DNA of 64,000 nucleotides. Origin: Pseudomonas sp. KUIN-1 (lineage in GTDB: Bacteria; Pseudomonadota; Gammaproteobacteria; Pseudomonadales; Pseudomonadaceae). The notes under the pieces were generated by a model, which saw nothing but the letters and a program-made list of their open reading frames with translations, ran no database searches and was not told the DNA's origin. The position numbers and the translations under genes are program-made. The stretch covers positions 4,223,501 to 4,287,500 of the forward strand of contig NZ_AP020337.1 of assembly GCF_009176725.1 (NCBI RefSeq). Reading direction: 5' to 3'. Shown one piece after another: positions 16,443 to 24,940 of this stretch (position 1 is its first letter; each line of letters starts with the position of its first letter).

Positions 16443-16521
16443 CGCCGAGCGTAGAGGTTTGACGCAGAGCGTCGCACGATAGTTGAGATCATCGCTCCCT
16501 ACGCTCCAGCACTCGGCGTTA
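16440..16521. repeat. REP-like element bounded by a 10-bp inverted repeat
   Basis: TAACGCCGAG (16440-16449) and CTCGGCGTTA (16512-16521) are perfect inverted arms; between them lies a unit of the GACGC family (GACGCAGAGCGTCGCACGATAG). The left arm starts with the stop codon of the dehydrogenase gene, so the element inserted or evolved exactly at the gene end. It could act as a 3' transcript stabiliser. Confidence 0.6.
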
Positions 16522-16576
16522 CACACAAGTCCTGGAGAGCCCGGAATACGTGCCTTTCAGGGTTCTGCCCGAAGGG

Positions 16577-16668
16577 CGTAGGAGCGAACTTGTTCGCGAA
16601 GGCGGTGTTTCAGAAGATGCATTTTCGGCGATCATACCGGCCCTTTCGCGAACAAGTTCGCTCCTACG
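16577..16668. repeat. REPIN: two inverted REP sequences with perfect 24-bp arms
   Basis: The left arm (16577-16600, begins CGTAGGAGCGAACTTG and ends TTCGCGAA) is exactly repeated in inverted orientation at 16645-16668, separated by 44 bp. This is the common Pseudomonas REP type (GTAGGAGCG, variable centre, CGCGAA). It lies between the convergent dehydrogenase and NlpC/P60 genes. A single copy of the same family lies at 54474-54496. Confidence 0.85.
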
Positions 16669-16689
16669 GCCTACGGCCAGAATCTAAAG

Positions 16690-16745
16690 TAACGTTGAGC
16701 GCTCCGCGTGGGCGTGGGCATGCAGTTCTGGACGCTCTTGAGTGC
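16690..16745. repeat. degenerate REP-like unit
   Basis: Contains CTCCGCGTGGGCGTGGGCATGCAGTTC followed by GGACGCTC, a worn copy of the GACGC-family unit, ending about 25 bp before the NlpC/P60 stop codon. Confidence 0.4.
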
Positions 16746-16770
16746 GCGCAGAGCAATCAGCGCGAAGCGC

Positions 16771-17316
16771 TTAAGGCCGATTCTGCGCCAGGCTGGACGG
16801 CTGAATCACGCGTTTGGCGTTGAGATAGGCTCTCTGCCAGTAAGGCTTGTCGAGGCTGTCGAGCTTGACCGTGCCGCCGGTGGCCGGCGCATGCACGAAG
16901 CGGCCTTCGCCGACATAGATCCCGGCGTGGGACACCTGAGAACCGCCCGATGTGGCGAAGAACACCAGATCACCTGACTGCAATTGCTCGCGACGAATAT
17001 TCGGTGCGCCCATCACGATCATCTCGCGTGTGGAACGCGGCAGGGAAATGCCCGCCGCATCACGATAGACATAGCCTATAAGACCGCTGCAATCGAAACC
17101 GGAGTCAGGCGTGTTGCCGCCCCAGCGATAAGGCGTGCCAACCAGCCCCAACGCACGAAACAGCACGTCTTCGGCAGCCGGAGAAAGAATCTGGGGAGGT
17201 GCAGTGACCACCGGACGCTGAACGATCCGGGGCGCTTTGGGCGGAGGCGGCGCGCTGGCGCAGGCACCGAGCAACGCAGCAACAGAGATGACTAACAGGC
17301 GCAACGCAATCGACAT
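16771..17316 (-). CDS. NlpC/P60 (C40) peptidase, lipoprotein
   Basis: 181 residues from ATG 17316 (MSIALRLLVI); a GTG two codons upstream is possible. A lipobox LLGAC places the lipidated Cys at 19, followed by a Pro-rich linker. The C40 papain-like domain has FDCSGLIGYV (nucleophile Cys about 76), VSHAGIYVG (His about 130) and a third polar residue at VHAPATGG (His about 142). Such enzymes cut gamma-D-glutamyl-diaminopimelate or related bonds in peptidoglycan from the periplasmic face. It has a paralogue immediately upstream on the same strand, about 90 bp away. Confidence 0.88.
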   Translation of the reverse strand: MSIALRLLVISVAALLGACASAPPPPKAPRIVQRPVVTAPPQILSPAAEDVLFRALGLVGTPYRWGGNTPDSGFDCSGLIGYVYRDAAGISLPRSTREMIVMGAPNIRREQLQSGDLVFFATSGGSQVSHAGIYVGEGRFVHAPATGGTVKLDSLDKPYWQRAYLNAKRVIQPSSLAQNRP

Positions 17317-17373
17317 AACCACAACAACCTATCCGGATGCGGCTTACGCTGCCGAGAAGCTCAAAAACGCAGA

Positions 17374-17389
17374 AAGACCCGAAGGTCTT
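17374..17389 (-). terminator. probable terminator between the two NlpC/P60 genes
   Basis: On the minus strand AAGACC, TTCG, GGTCTT forms a tetraloop hairpin followed by TCTGCGTTTTTG. The tail is broken by two G/C bases, so termination may be partial, leaving some read-through into the second peptidase gene. Confidence 0.5.
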
Positions 17390-17405
17390 GTACTGCGCGT
17401 TCTAT

Positions 17406-18134
17406 TTATTTACGCCGCTTGGGCGCGGTCTTGACTGTAGTCGAAGTCATCGCCGTTGTCTGCGTGACTTCAGGTGTCGATTTTACTGCAACAGTACCTG
17501 GGGCCATCGCCAGAGGCCGCTTGGCCTCGATGAAGGTCTTGCTCCAGTAGGCGTCATCGAGGCTGTCGATGCGCACACCGCCGCTGCGGCGACTGCTGGA
17601 GTGGATGAACTGCCGATTACCGGCGTAGATCGCTGCGTGACTGACCTGACCGCGACCGCGAGTACTGAAGAACAGCACATCGCCCGGCTGAAGCTTGTTG
17701 CGCGCCACCAGAGGTGCGTTGACGTTGATCATTTCACGCGTGGAACGTGGCAGGCTCATGCCGGCCTCTTCGCGAAACAGATAACCGATGAAGCCGCTGC
17801 AATCGAACCCCGAAGAAGTCGACGTGCCGCCGAACTTGTAGCGGGTGCCGATCAGCGACTTGCCACGCTCCAGGATGCTGTCGGCCAGGGCCGGCAGTTG
17901 GTAAGACTTGTTATCAGCGAACTGGGACAGTTCGTCTTCGGTAGCGAGCTCGTCCTGCAGGACTGCCGCGTCGGCGCGACGGGCTGCGGACTGGGCATTG
18001 GCATTGATTGCGCTCTGATAGCGTGGAACCGGCTGGGCCTGTTCCTGCTGTGCGACCGGCATATTGGCCGAGCAACCGAAGAGAAATGTAACGAGTGCGA
18101 GAGGCACGAGGGGTGCGAAGCGAACAACTTGCAT
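17406..18134 (-). CDS. NlpC/P60 (C40) peptidase, lipoprotein, with extended linkers
   Basis: 242 residues from ATG 18134 (MQVVRFAPLVPL). The lipobox LFGC gives a lipidated Cys at about 21. A 60-residue Ala/Gln/Glu-rich linker leads into the C40 domain: FDCSGFIGYL (Cys about 112), VSHAAIYAG (His about 166), FIHSSS (His about 178). The tail is Thr/Lys-rich (TTVKTAPKRRK). It is clearly related to its downstream neighbour but longer at both ends, suggesting an old duplication with different localisation or partners. Likely a peptidoglycan endopeptidase. Confidence 0.88.
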   Translation of the reverse strand: MQVVRFAPLVPLALVTFLFGCSANMPVAQQEQAQPVPRYQSAINANAQSAARRADAAVLQDELATEDELSQFADNKSYQLPALADSILERGKSLIGTRYKFGGTSTSSGFDCSGFIGYLFREEAGMSLPRSTREMINVNAPLVARNKLQPGDVLFFSTRGRGQVSHAAIYAGNRQFIHSSSRRSGGVRIDSLDDAYWSKTFIEAKRPLAMAPGTVAVKSTPEVTQTTAMTSTTVKTAPKRRK

Positions 18135-18209
18135 GGGCACAACCGTGGCTGACTAGTTAAGATGGCGAGACTATGCCTTTTATGAAGGTGATTTGCAAAT
18201 TCAATCGAA

Positions 18210-18974
18210 CTAGATGTGACTTATGAGTTCTGCCATGACATGTGCCGCGCGGTACGGCAAAAAGACGTCCATCTGCGCGCTGTGATCCGTCGGCTGCGGA
18301 TTGATTTCTGCGGTAAAACCCCCGGAAACTCTGGTGCGAATGACCGGTTCGTGAATGTAGGGGAAGCTTGCGGTGGTGCCGATACTCAACACTGCGTCAT
18401 AGCCTTTAGCCAGCTGTTCATGCAGTGTTTCCAGCGCTTTTTCGGGAAGCATTTCCTGAAAAAGAACGACGGACGGTCGCAAAATGCCACTACATGCCGG
18501 GCATAAGGGGGGCAAAGGACGCTGCAAGTGCTCACTCAATTGCGAATCCTCAGCACCGCAGGATTGGCAAAACAGTGGCGAGAGTTGCCCGTGAATTTCG
18601 ATCAGGCGCTCCGGCGGACTGCCTGCCGCGCGATGGTAACCGTCGACGTTCTGGGTCAGTACCCAGCACTCGGGTTTGATGCGCTGCAACTGGGCGATGG
18701 CGTAATGCGCGACATTCGGCTCGCCACCCAGGCACGCCTTGCCCAGTTCGGCGATGTATTTCCAGCACAGCTCAGGATCACGACGCAGCATGGGCCCGGA
18801 CAGGGCCATTTCGATAGGCAGGCCATCGTCGGTCTTGCCATTGTAGAGCCCGCCTACACCTCGATAGGTCGGCAGCCCCGAATCGGCAGACAGCCCCGCC
18901 CCGGTGATCACCAGAATCCGTTTTGCATGGCGCAAGGCAGCCGCCGTCTGCATCAACAGCGCCTGATCTACCAC
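18210..18974 (-). CDS. Sir2-family NAD-dependent protein deacylase
   Basis: 254 residues from GTG 18974, which overlaps the hda stop by 7 bp; an in-frame ATG at 18953 is the alternative. The sirtuin core is complete: ITGAGLSADSGLPTYRG, TQNVDGYH, the catalytic His in IEIHGQL, and a zinc site of two pairs (CQSC and CPAC). It removes acyl groups from protein lysines using NAD. Overlap with hda suggests co-translation, an unexpected pairing with a replication regulator. Substrate class (acetyl versus succinyl) is not determined. Confidence 0.9.
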   Translation of the reverse strand: MVDQALLMQTAAALRHAKRILVITGAGLSADSGLPTYRGVGGLYNGKTDDGLPIEMALSGPMLRRDPELCWKYIAELGKACLGGEPNVAHYAIAQLQRIKPECWVLTQNVDGYHRAAGSPPERLIEIHGQLSPLFCQSCGAEDSQLSEHLQRPLPPLCPACSGILRPSVVLFQEMLPEKALETLHEQLAKGYDAVLSIGTTASFPYIHEPVIRTRVSGGFTAEINPQPTDHSAQMDVFLPYRAAHVMAELISHI

Positions 18975-19672
18975 CCGAGGGTCTCTTTAAGGAAGGGAAT
19001 GGTCAGCTTGCGCTTTTCCTGGAGTGACGCCTGATCGAGGCGCTCGAGCAATTCGAACAACGCGCTCATGCTGCGTGTACCACGCGTCAGGATGAAATGC
19101 CCGACATCGTCGGTCAGGTGCAGGCCGCGCCGTGAAGCACGCAGTTGCAGGGCACGCAGCTTGTCCTCGTCGGACAGCCCGCGCATCTGGAACACCAGCG
19201 CCATGGTCAGGCGCGATTTCAGGTCGGGAAGCTTTACCGGCAGTTCGCGGGGCGATTTGGACGCGGCAATCAGCAGACGACGGCCGCTGTCACGCAGGCG
19301 ATTGAACAGATGAAACAGCGCTTCTTCCCAGTCCGGCTTGCCGACGATCGCCTGCAGGTCGTCCAGACACACCAGTTCGTACTGCTCCAGATGATCGAAC
19401 AGCTCGATGCCTTCATCTATGACTTCGGCCAGCGGAAGATACACCGCTGGCTCGCCCAACTGTTCGAAACGCAGGCAGGCAGCCTGCAGCAGGTGCGTGC
19501 GCCCTACCCCGTCCTTGCCCCACAGATAGATGAGGCTTTCGGTCCAGCCAGCGTCGGCTTCGCACAGCCGCTCGACATAGCCGAGTGCAGCGGCGTTGGC
19601 GCCTGGATAGTAATTGACGAAAGTGGCGTCATCACGCAGACGCACACTCAGGGGCAGCTGAATCGGTTTCAT
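18968..19672 (-). CDS. hda: DnaA-homologue Hda, regulator of replication initiation
   Basis: 234 residues from ATG 19672 (MKPIQLPLSVRLRDDATFVNYYPG); the frame is open further upstream but that part looks non-coding. The N-terminus QLPLSVRL is the clamp-binding motif of Hda. Next comes an AAA+ domain with a modified Walker A (WGKDGVGRTHLLQA), Walker B VCLDDLQ, and sensor segments KLPDLKSRL. Hda with the sliding clamp stimulates ATP hydrolysis by DnaA to prevent re-initiation. A DnaA/DnaC-like protein would have a DNA-binding C-terminus; here it ends soon after the AAA+ lid. Confidence 0.93.
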   Translation of the reverse strand: MKPIQLPLSVRLRDDATFVNYYPGANAAALGYVERLCEADAGWTESLIYLWGKDGVGRTHLLQAACLRFEQLGEPAVYLPLAEVIDEGIELFDHLEQYELVCLDDLQAIVGKPDWEEALFHLFNRLRDSGRRLLIAASKSPRELPVKLPDLKSRLTMALVFQMRGLSDEDKLRALQLRASRRGLHLTDDVGHFILTRGTRSMSALFELLERLDQASLQEKRKLTIPFLKETLGW

Positions 19673-19888
19673 GCTGACTAACGGCTCATGCAAACCGTCA
19701 AGGGCCTCTGTGTAAAGAGCGCAAAGTTTATACCCGTGACGCTGGTCGCACAATGCGACAGACCTCAAGCAAAATCAAAGGTTTGCGTCAGGGTGAGTGA
19801 AGCGCCGCCCAGTACGGGGCGTTTGAAGGGGCGCATACCCTCAAGGCATGAGCCTCTTCACCGGGCGGCGAAGAGGCTTGCGTCGACC

Positions 19889-20962
19889 TTACAGCTCCGG
19901 ATCTTCCGCGCCTGCGTAGATTTCCGAGTCCTTGTACAGATCATGCATGTGCCGCACCAGCACCATGATCACCGCGGCCACCGGCAGGGCCAGCAGAATG
20001 CCGGTAAAACCGAACAGCTCGCCACCCGCCAGAATCGCGAAGATGACCGCGACCGGGTGCAGGCCGATGCGATCACCGACCAGCAACGGCGTCAGCACCA
20101 TCCCTTCGAGGGCCTGACCGATCATGAACACCGCCACGATCCCCATCATCGGGTACAGGTCACCGCCAAACTGGAACAGCCCGGCCACCAGCGCCGAACC
20201 GATACCGATCACGAACCCCATATAAGGCACGATGGCCGCCAGACCGGCAATCACGCCGATCAGCAGGCCCAGCTCCAGCCCGACCAGCATCAGACCGGCC
20301 GCGTAGATCACGCCAAGGCCGACCATCACCAGCAACTGACCGCGTATGAACGCGCCGAGCACTTCGTGGCACTCGCCCGCCAGCTTGACGATCTGAGCTT
20401 CACGCTGACGCGGCAGCAGGCCGCGGATCTTGCCGGTCATGATGTCCCAGTCACGCAGCAGGTAGAAACACACCACGGGAATCAGTACCAGGTTGGTCAG
20501 CCAGCCGATCAGCGCCAGGCTGGAAGCCGTCGCCTGGGACAGCACGATAGAGACGATGTCCCCGGCCTGGCCCATATGCTCGGAGATGGCGGCCTTGATC
20601 TTGTCGAACTTCCAGAACCCGTCTGCCAGCCCGAACTTGGCCTGGACCCATGGCAACGCCGCGTGTTGCAGCCAGTCGAGAATCTGCGGCGCCAGCTCGT
20701 AGAGCCGGAACAACTGCTTGGCCAGCATCGGCACCAGAATCAGCAGTAACGCCATCAGCACCAGCGTGAACAGCCCGAACACGACTACGACGCTCAGGGT
20801 TCTGGACAGTCCGGCGCGCTCCAGGCGATCCACCAGCGGATCGCCCATATAGGCCAGTAGCAGCGCCACCAGAAAAGGAGTGAGGATCGGGTGCAACAGC
20901 ACCACGAATGCGACCAGCAAGGCCAGGCCGCCGATCCAGAACCAACGCCGCATATCAGTCAT
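19889..20962 (-). CDS. AI-2E family (PerM-like) permease
   Basis: 357 residues from ATG 20962, with GAGGG seven bases upstream; the ATG at 20968 has no spacing to that site. About seven to eight membrane helices are visible, with the family pattern: an N-terminal helix pair (ILTPFLVALLLAYMGDPLVDRLERAG), a long periplasmic amphipathic region, PVVCFYLLRDWD, and a C-terminal block ending GFTGILLALPVAAV. Family members export autoinducer-2 or exchange sodium for protons; the role here is unknown. It forms a same-strand pair with the DUF2066 gene (about 40 bp apart). Confidence 0.85.
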   Translation of the reverse strand: MTDMRRWFWIGGLALLVAFVVLLHPILTPFLVALLLAYMGDPLVDRLERAGLSRTLSVVVVFGLFTLVLMALLLILVPMLAKQLFRLYELAPQILDWLQHAALPWVQAKFGLADGFWKFDKIKAAISEHMGQAGDIVSIVLSQATASSLALIGWLTNLVLIPVVCFYLLRDWDIMTGKIRGLLPRQREAQIVKLAGECHEVLGAFIRGQLLVMVGLGVIYAAGLMLVGLELGLLIGVIAGLAAIVPYMGFVIGIGSALVAGLFQFGGDLYPMMGIVAVFMIGQALEGMVLTPLLVGDRIGLHPVAVIFAILAGGELFGFTGILLALPVAAVIMVLVRHMHDLYKDSEIYAGAEDPEL

Positions 20963-21001
20963 CAACATCCCTCAAGCCAATGGAAAAGCGTTCTTGCCGG
21001 G

Positions 21002-22105
21002 TTACCAGCGGAAATAAAGTTGTGGCGCGGACGCCGGAACAATCATCGGTGCGGGCGCAGGTGCCGGAACAGCAGCGGCTCCATTGGCTGGCGCAACCGG
21101 CGCAGTCGCATCGACAGGCGCAGCAGGCGGCGTTGCGGTAGCGGCTGCTTCGGCTGCAGGCACTTCCTGCAGCTTGGCCAGCGACAACTGCGAGCGTAGC
21201 TGATCAGTGCTGCCACTGACCTCAAACACCACTTTATCGCCTTCGACAGAACTCAGACGCACGCCGAACGGTTCGAGTAACTGAAGCAGTTGCGCATAGC
21301 GCTCCAGCGTCATGCCCTGAACCTGGATCAGCATGCCGGTCGACGCTCCCGGCTTGGCAACGAAGCGCGGCGCCAGACGCTCGCTTACCGACAGCAGCAC
21401 AGCATCGGCCAGCGCCTCGGAGCTGGCGCCGGTCGCGCTGCCCTGTTCACGCTGATCACCCAGCCACAAGCGCCATTTGCCCTGCCACTGACCGCCATCT
21501 TCCTTAGCATGCACAGCCAGTATCGCGTCGGCGCCATAGCGCTCGGAGGCTTCCTTGAGCGGTGCAGGATCAGTGCCCTCCAGGGTCTTCGCATTACCGA
21601 TGCCCTGCTCGCTCAAATCAGCCAGCGGCAGACGCAGCGGCAGTCCGCGGTGCTGAGCGGCCTGGCGCAAGGGTTCGGCGGCGGCCTGACCGTCGCCGAC
21701 CAGATTCGAGCCTTCCACCGAATCATTCAGCCACCAGCCGAGAATCGACGGACGATTGCTGCCCCAGATCGACAGACCCGCATCGCGCAACGCGCGTTCG
21801 GTGGTTGCCGGATCGAAGTCGACCAGCAGGGTCTCCGGCGGTCCGGCCTCGTAACCGTACTGGCTGATGATCTGCTGCGGGTCCTTGCGCAGCGCGGCGA
21901 TGGCCGAACCCTGCACGGCCTTGGCGTCGCCGGTCAGGCGCAGCACCAGGGTGTCGACGGCGGCCTGCGTGGCCCGCGTGCGCTCATCGGGCGACTGGCC
22001 ATTGACCGGTTCGCGGACCTGATAAAGGTTGCTGACCGTCTCGGCAAGGCTGGGAAGGCTGATCAGGGACAGACAGCCGATTAGAAGAATTCTGGAAAAA
22101 CGCAT
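21002..22105 (-). CDS. secreted DUF2066-domain protein
   Basis: 367 residues with a signal peptide (MRFSRILLIGCLSLISLPSLA). The body matches what I know of DUF2066 proteins of Pseudomonas: an N-terminal domain with YQVREPVNGQS and RATQAAVDTLVLRLTG, then a mixed alpha/beta region. The last 50 residues are Pro/Ala-rich low complexity, ending YFRW. No enzymatic motif is visible. It sits divergent from purM and upstream of the permease, an arrangement common in pseudomonads (established knowledge), but its function is not known. Confidence 0.8.
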   Translation of the reverse strand: MRFSRILLIGCLSLISLPSLAETVSNLYQVREPVNGQSPDERTRATQAAVDTLVLRLTGDAKAVQGSAIAALRKDPQQIISQYGYEAGPPETLLVDFDPATTERALRDAGLSIWGSNRPSILGWWLNDSVEGSNLVGDGQAAAEPLRQAAQHRGLPLRLPLADLSEQGIGNAKTLEGTDPAPLKEASERYGADAILAVHAKEDGGQWQGKWRLWLGDQREQGSATGASSEALADAVLLSVSERLAPRFVAKPGASTGMLIQVQGMTLERYAQLLQLLEPFGVRLSSVEGDKVVFEVSGSTDQLRSQLSLAKLQEVPAAEAAATATPPAAPVDATAPVAPANGAAAVPAPAPAPMIVPASAPQLYFRW

Positions 22106-22446
22106 GGACAGTTCCCGAACGGAAAAAAGTGAAAAGAAGCTGTTTCAGCAGGTATGCAAGTCTGGGACAGACGTGAGCCCACCCATCATTCAGTTCGCGC
22201 ATAAAGTACACCTTAAACGTCCAGGCTCGCACTCACAGGCCGCCGGGTTGAGTTTATTTGGTGCAACACCGCCCTGTTGTCGGCGCAAGGATGGCCCCTG
22301 ATGAGCAAGCCTGATAAAATCGCGCGCCTTCGCAGACCGGCAATCGCCATGGCCCCAACATTACCACCGCATGACAGCGCGGTGCTGAACGGGCCCTAAC
22401 GCAGCGGTCGATACCTCCGAATCCCCCCTAAAGGCCTGGATTTTCT
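22106..22446. other. 341-bp divergent promoter region (DUF2066 / purM)
   Basis: No ORF with coding character and no REP sequence. It must hold the promoters of both divergent genes. GATAAAAT at about 22312 resembles a -10 box for purM, but no good -35 sequence sits at the right distance. No PurR-like palindrome was recognised. Confidence 0.35.
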
Positions 22447-23505
22447 ATGAGCAAGCAACCCTCCCTGAGCTATAAAGACGCCGGTGTAGACATCGACGCC
22501 GGTGAAGCATTGGTCGAACGCATCAAGAGCGTCGCCAAGCGCACCAAGCGTCCGGAAGTCATGGGCGGCCTGGGAGGCTTCGGCGCCCTCTGCGAAATCC
22601 CGGCCGGCTACAAGCAACCGGTTCTGGTTTCCGGCACTGACGGCGTGGGTACCAAGCTGCGTCTGGCGCTGAACCTGAACAAGCACGACACCATCGGCAT
22701 CGATCTGGTCGCCATGTGCGTCAATGACCTGGTGGTCTGTGGTGCAGAACCGCTGTTCTTCCTCGATTACTACGCCACCGGCAAGCTCAACGTCGACACC
22801 GCCGCTCAGGTCGTCACCGGCATCGGCGCCGGCTGCGAACTGGCCGGTTGCTCGCTGGTGGGTGGTGAAACCGCTGAAATGCCGGGCATGTACGAAGGCG
22901 AAGACTACGACCTGGCAGGCTTCTGCGTCGGCGTGGTGGAAAAGGCCGAGATCATCGACGGCTCGAAAGTCGCTGCCGGTGACGCCCTGCTCGCCCTGCC
23001 ATCGTCCGGCCCGCACTCCAACGGCTACTCGCTGATCCGCAAGATCATCGAGGTGGCAGGTGCCGATATCGAAAACATCCAGCTGGACGGCAAACCGCTG
23101 ACCGAACTGCTGATGGCACCGACCCGCATCTACGTGAAGCCGCTGCTCAAGCTGATCAAGGAAACCGGCGCGGTCAAGGCCATGGCCCACATCACCGGTG
23201 GCGGCCTGCTCGACAACATCCCACGCGTACTGCCGCAAGGCGCTCAGGCTGTGGTCGACGTCGCCAGCTGGCAGCGTCCGGCTGTGTTCGACTGGCTGCA
23301 GCAGCAAGGCAACGTTGCGGAAAACGAGATGCACCGCGTGCTGAACTGCGGCGTGGGCATGGTCATCTGCGTCGCTCAGGAGCACGTCGAAGCGGCCCTG
23401 AAAGTACTGCGTGACGCAGGCGAGCAGCCTTGGGTGATCGGCCAGATCGCCAGCGCTGCCGAAGGCGCCGCACAAGTAGAGCTGAAAAACCTCAAGGCGC
23501 ATTGA
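22447..23505 (+). CDS. purM: phosphoribosylformylglycinamidine cyclo-ligase (AIR synthetase)
   Basis: 352 residues, the normal PurM length. Recognisable blocks: [15 protein letters not shown] at the N-terminus, [23 protein letters not shown] (ATP and substrate loop), [13 protein letters not shown], and [16 protein letters not shown]. It makes aminoimidazole ribotide in purine synthesis. It is translationally joined to purN by TGATG, the usual enterobacterial and pseudomonad pairing. Confidence 0.98.
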
Positions 23506-24155
23506 TGCCAGCCATCTGCGAAGTCGTGGTGCTGCTGTCCGGCACCGGCGGCAACCTGCAAGCGATGATCGACAGCTTCAAGGACGGGGCCAGCCCCGTC
23601 CGCATCCGCGCGGTGATATCCAACCGCGCAGATGCGTTCGGCCTGCAACGCGCCCGGGACGCAGGCATCGAAACCTGCGTACTGGATCACACCGCGTACG
23701 ACGGCCGTGAGGCCTTCGATGCAGCGCTGATCGAACGGATCGACGCCTTTCAGCCACAGTTGGTGGTACTGGCCGGGTTCATGCGCATTCTCAGCGCGGG
23801 GTTCGTTCGCCACTATCATGGCCGTCTGCTGAATATCCACCCTTCCCTGCTGCCGCGTTACAAAGGCTTGCACACGCACAAGCGTGCGCTGGAGGCCGGC
23901 GACGCCGAGCATGGCTGCAGCGTGCATTTCGTTACCGAGGAACTCGATGGCGGCCCACTGGTCGTACAGGCAGTTATTTCGGTACAGTTGCACGACACGC
24001 CCGCAACGCTCGCGCAACGGGTCCATGTTCAAGAGCACCGTATTTACCCACTGGCCATTCGCTGGTTTGCCGAAGGCCGACTGAGCCTTGGTGAACAAGG
24101 TGCGTTACTCGATAGCCAGTTACTCCCGGCCAGCGGCCATCTGATTCGACATTAG
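23505..24155 (+). CDS. purN: phosphoribosylglycinamide formyltransferase (GAR transformylase)
   Basis: 216 residues from ATG 23505, sharing one base with the purM stop. Signature residues are present: LLSGTGGNLQAMID, VISNRADAFGLQRA, and the catalytic Asn-His segment LLNIHPSLLPRYKGLHTHKRA, followed by GCSVHFVTEELDGGP with the catalytic Asp. It uses 10-formyl-tetrahydrofolate. A longer frame upstream lies inside purM and is rejected. Confidence 0.97.
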   Translation: MPAICEVVVLLSGTGGNLQAMIDSFKDGASPVRIRAVISNRADAFGLQRARDAGIETCVLDHTAYDGREAFDAALIERIDAFQPQLVVLAGFMRILSAGFVRHYHGRLLNIHPSLLPRYKGLHTHKRALEAGDAEHGCSVHFVTEELDGGPLVVQAVISVQLHDTPATLAQRVHVQEHRIYPLAIRWFAEGRLSLGEQGALLDSQLLPASGHLIRH

Positions 24156-24163
24156 GAGATACT

Positions 24164-24877
24164 ATGCGTCGCGCTCTGCTCTTCGCTTTCGCTCTGCTCG
24201 CATTGCCTGCCGTACAGGCCGCAGACCTTCAACCCTTCTCCGCCAGCTACACCGCCGACTGGAAACAACTGCCCATGAGCGGCACGGCTGAACGCAGCCT
24301 GGAAGCCGGCGCCAATGGCACCTGGACCCTGAGCTTCAAGGCCTCGATGATGATCGCCAGCCTGACTGAAGTCAGCACGCTGAAGGTCGACAAGGACACC
24401 CTGCTGCCGCAGACCTACAACTTCGAGCGCAGCGGCCTGGGCAAATCCAAGAAGGTCGATCTGGCGTTCGACTGGAACACCAAGTTCGTCACCGGCACCG
24501 ACCGTGGCGATGCGATCAAGCTGCCGCTCAACCGTGGCATCCTCGACAAGTCCACCTACCAGCTGGCGTTGCAACATGACATCGCTGAGGGCAAGAAGAG
24601 CATGAGCTATCAGGTTGTCGACGGTGATGAAGTGGACACCTACGACTTCCGCGTGCTGGGATCGGAAAAAGTCACCACCAAGACGGGCCAGGTCGATGCG
24701 ATCAAGGTCGAGCGCGTACGTGACCCGACGCAAAGCAAGCGCACCACCGTGCTGTGGTTCGCCAAGGATTGGGATTACCTGCTGGTCCGCCTGCAACAGG
24801 TCGAAACCGACGGCAAGGAATACAACATCGTCTTGCTGGACGGCACCGTCAACGGCAAGGCCGTCAAAGGCAGCTGA
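24164..24877 (+). CDS. secreted DUF3108-domain protein
   Basis: 237 residues, with signal peptide MRRALLFAFALLALPAVQA. The mature part starts DLQPFSASYTADWKQLPMSGTAERSL, the start of a beta-rich DUF3108 domain, with SGLGKSKKVDLAFDW and DFRVLGSEKVTTKTGQ further on. It is 8 bp after purN with its own ribosome site (AGGAG), so it is probably the third gene of the pur operon. No function is established for the domain; an outer-membrane or periplasmic role is plausible. Confidence 0.85.
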   Translation: MRRALLFAFALLALPAVQAADLQPFSASYTADWKQLPMSGTAERSLEAGANGTWTLSFKASMMIASLTEVSTLKVDKDTLLPQTYNFERSGLGKSKKVDLAFDWNTKFVTGTDRGDAIKLPLNRGILDKSTYQLALQHDIAEGKKSMSYQVVDGDEVDTYDFRVLGSEKVTTKTGQVDAIKVERVRDPTQSKRTTVLWFAKDWDYLLVRLQQVETDGKEYNIVLLDGTVNGKAVKGS

Positions 24878-24901
24878 TTGCCCTGACCGCCCGCACCACA
24901 G

Positions 24902-24927
24902 AGCCCCGCTTTTCAGCGGGGCTTTTT
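24902..24927 (+). terminator. rho-independent terminator after the purMN operon
   Basis: AGCCCCGCT (24902-24910) pairs with AGCGGGGCT (24915-24923), followed by five T. It lies 24 bp after the DUF3108 stop codon. Confidence 0.9.
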
Positions 24928-24940
24928 ATTGGCTGAAGGC

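Noticed and set aside
15075..16526. Minus-strand frame antisense to the beta-propeller dehydrogenase
   Set aside because: Shadow frame; the plus-strand product has a clear family and lipobox.
19851..19878. Hairpin AGCCTCTTC/GAAGAGGCT after the AI-2E permease gene as a terminator
   Set aside because: The stem is good but no T run follows on the minus strand, so I do not call it a rho-independent terminator.
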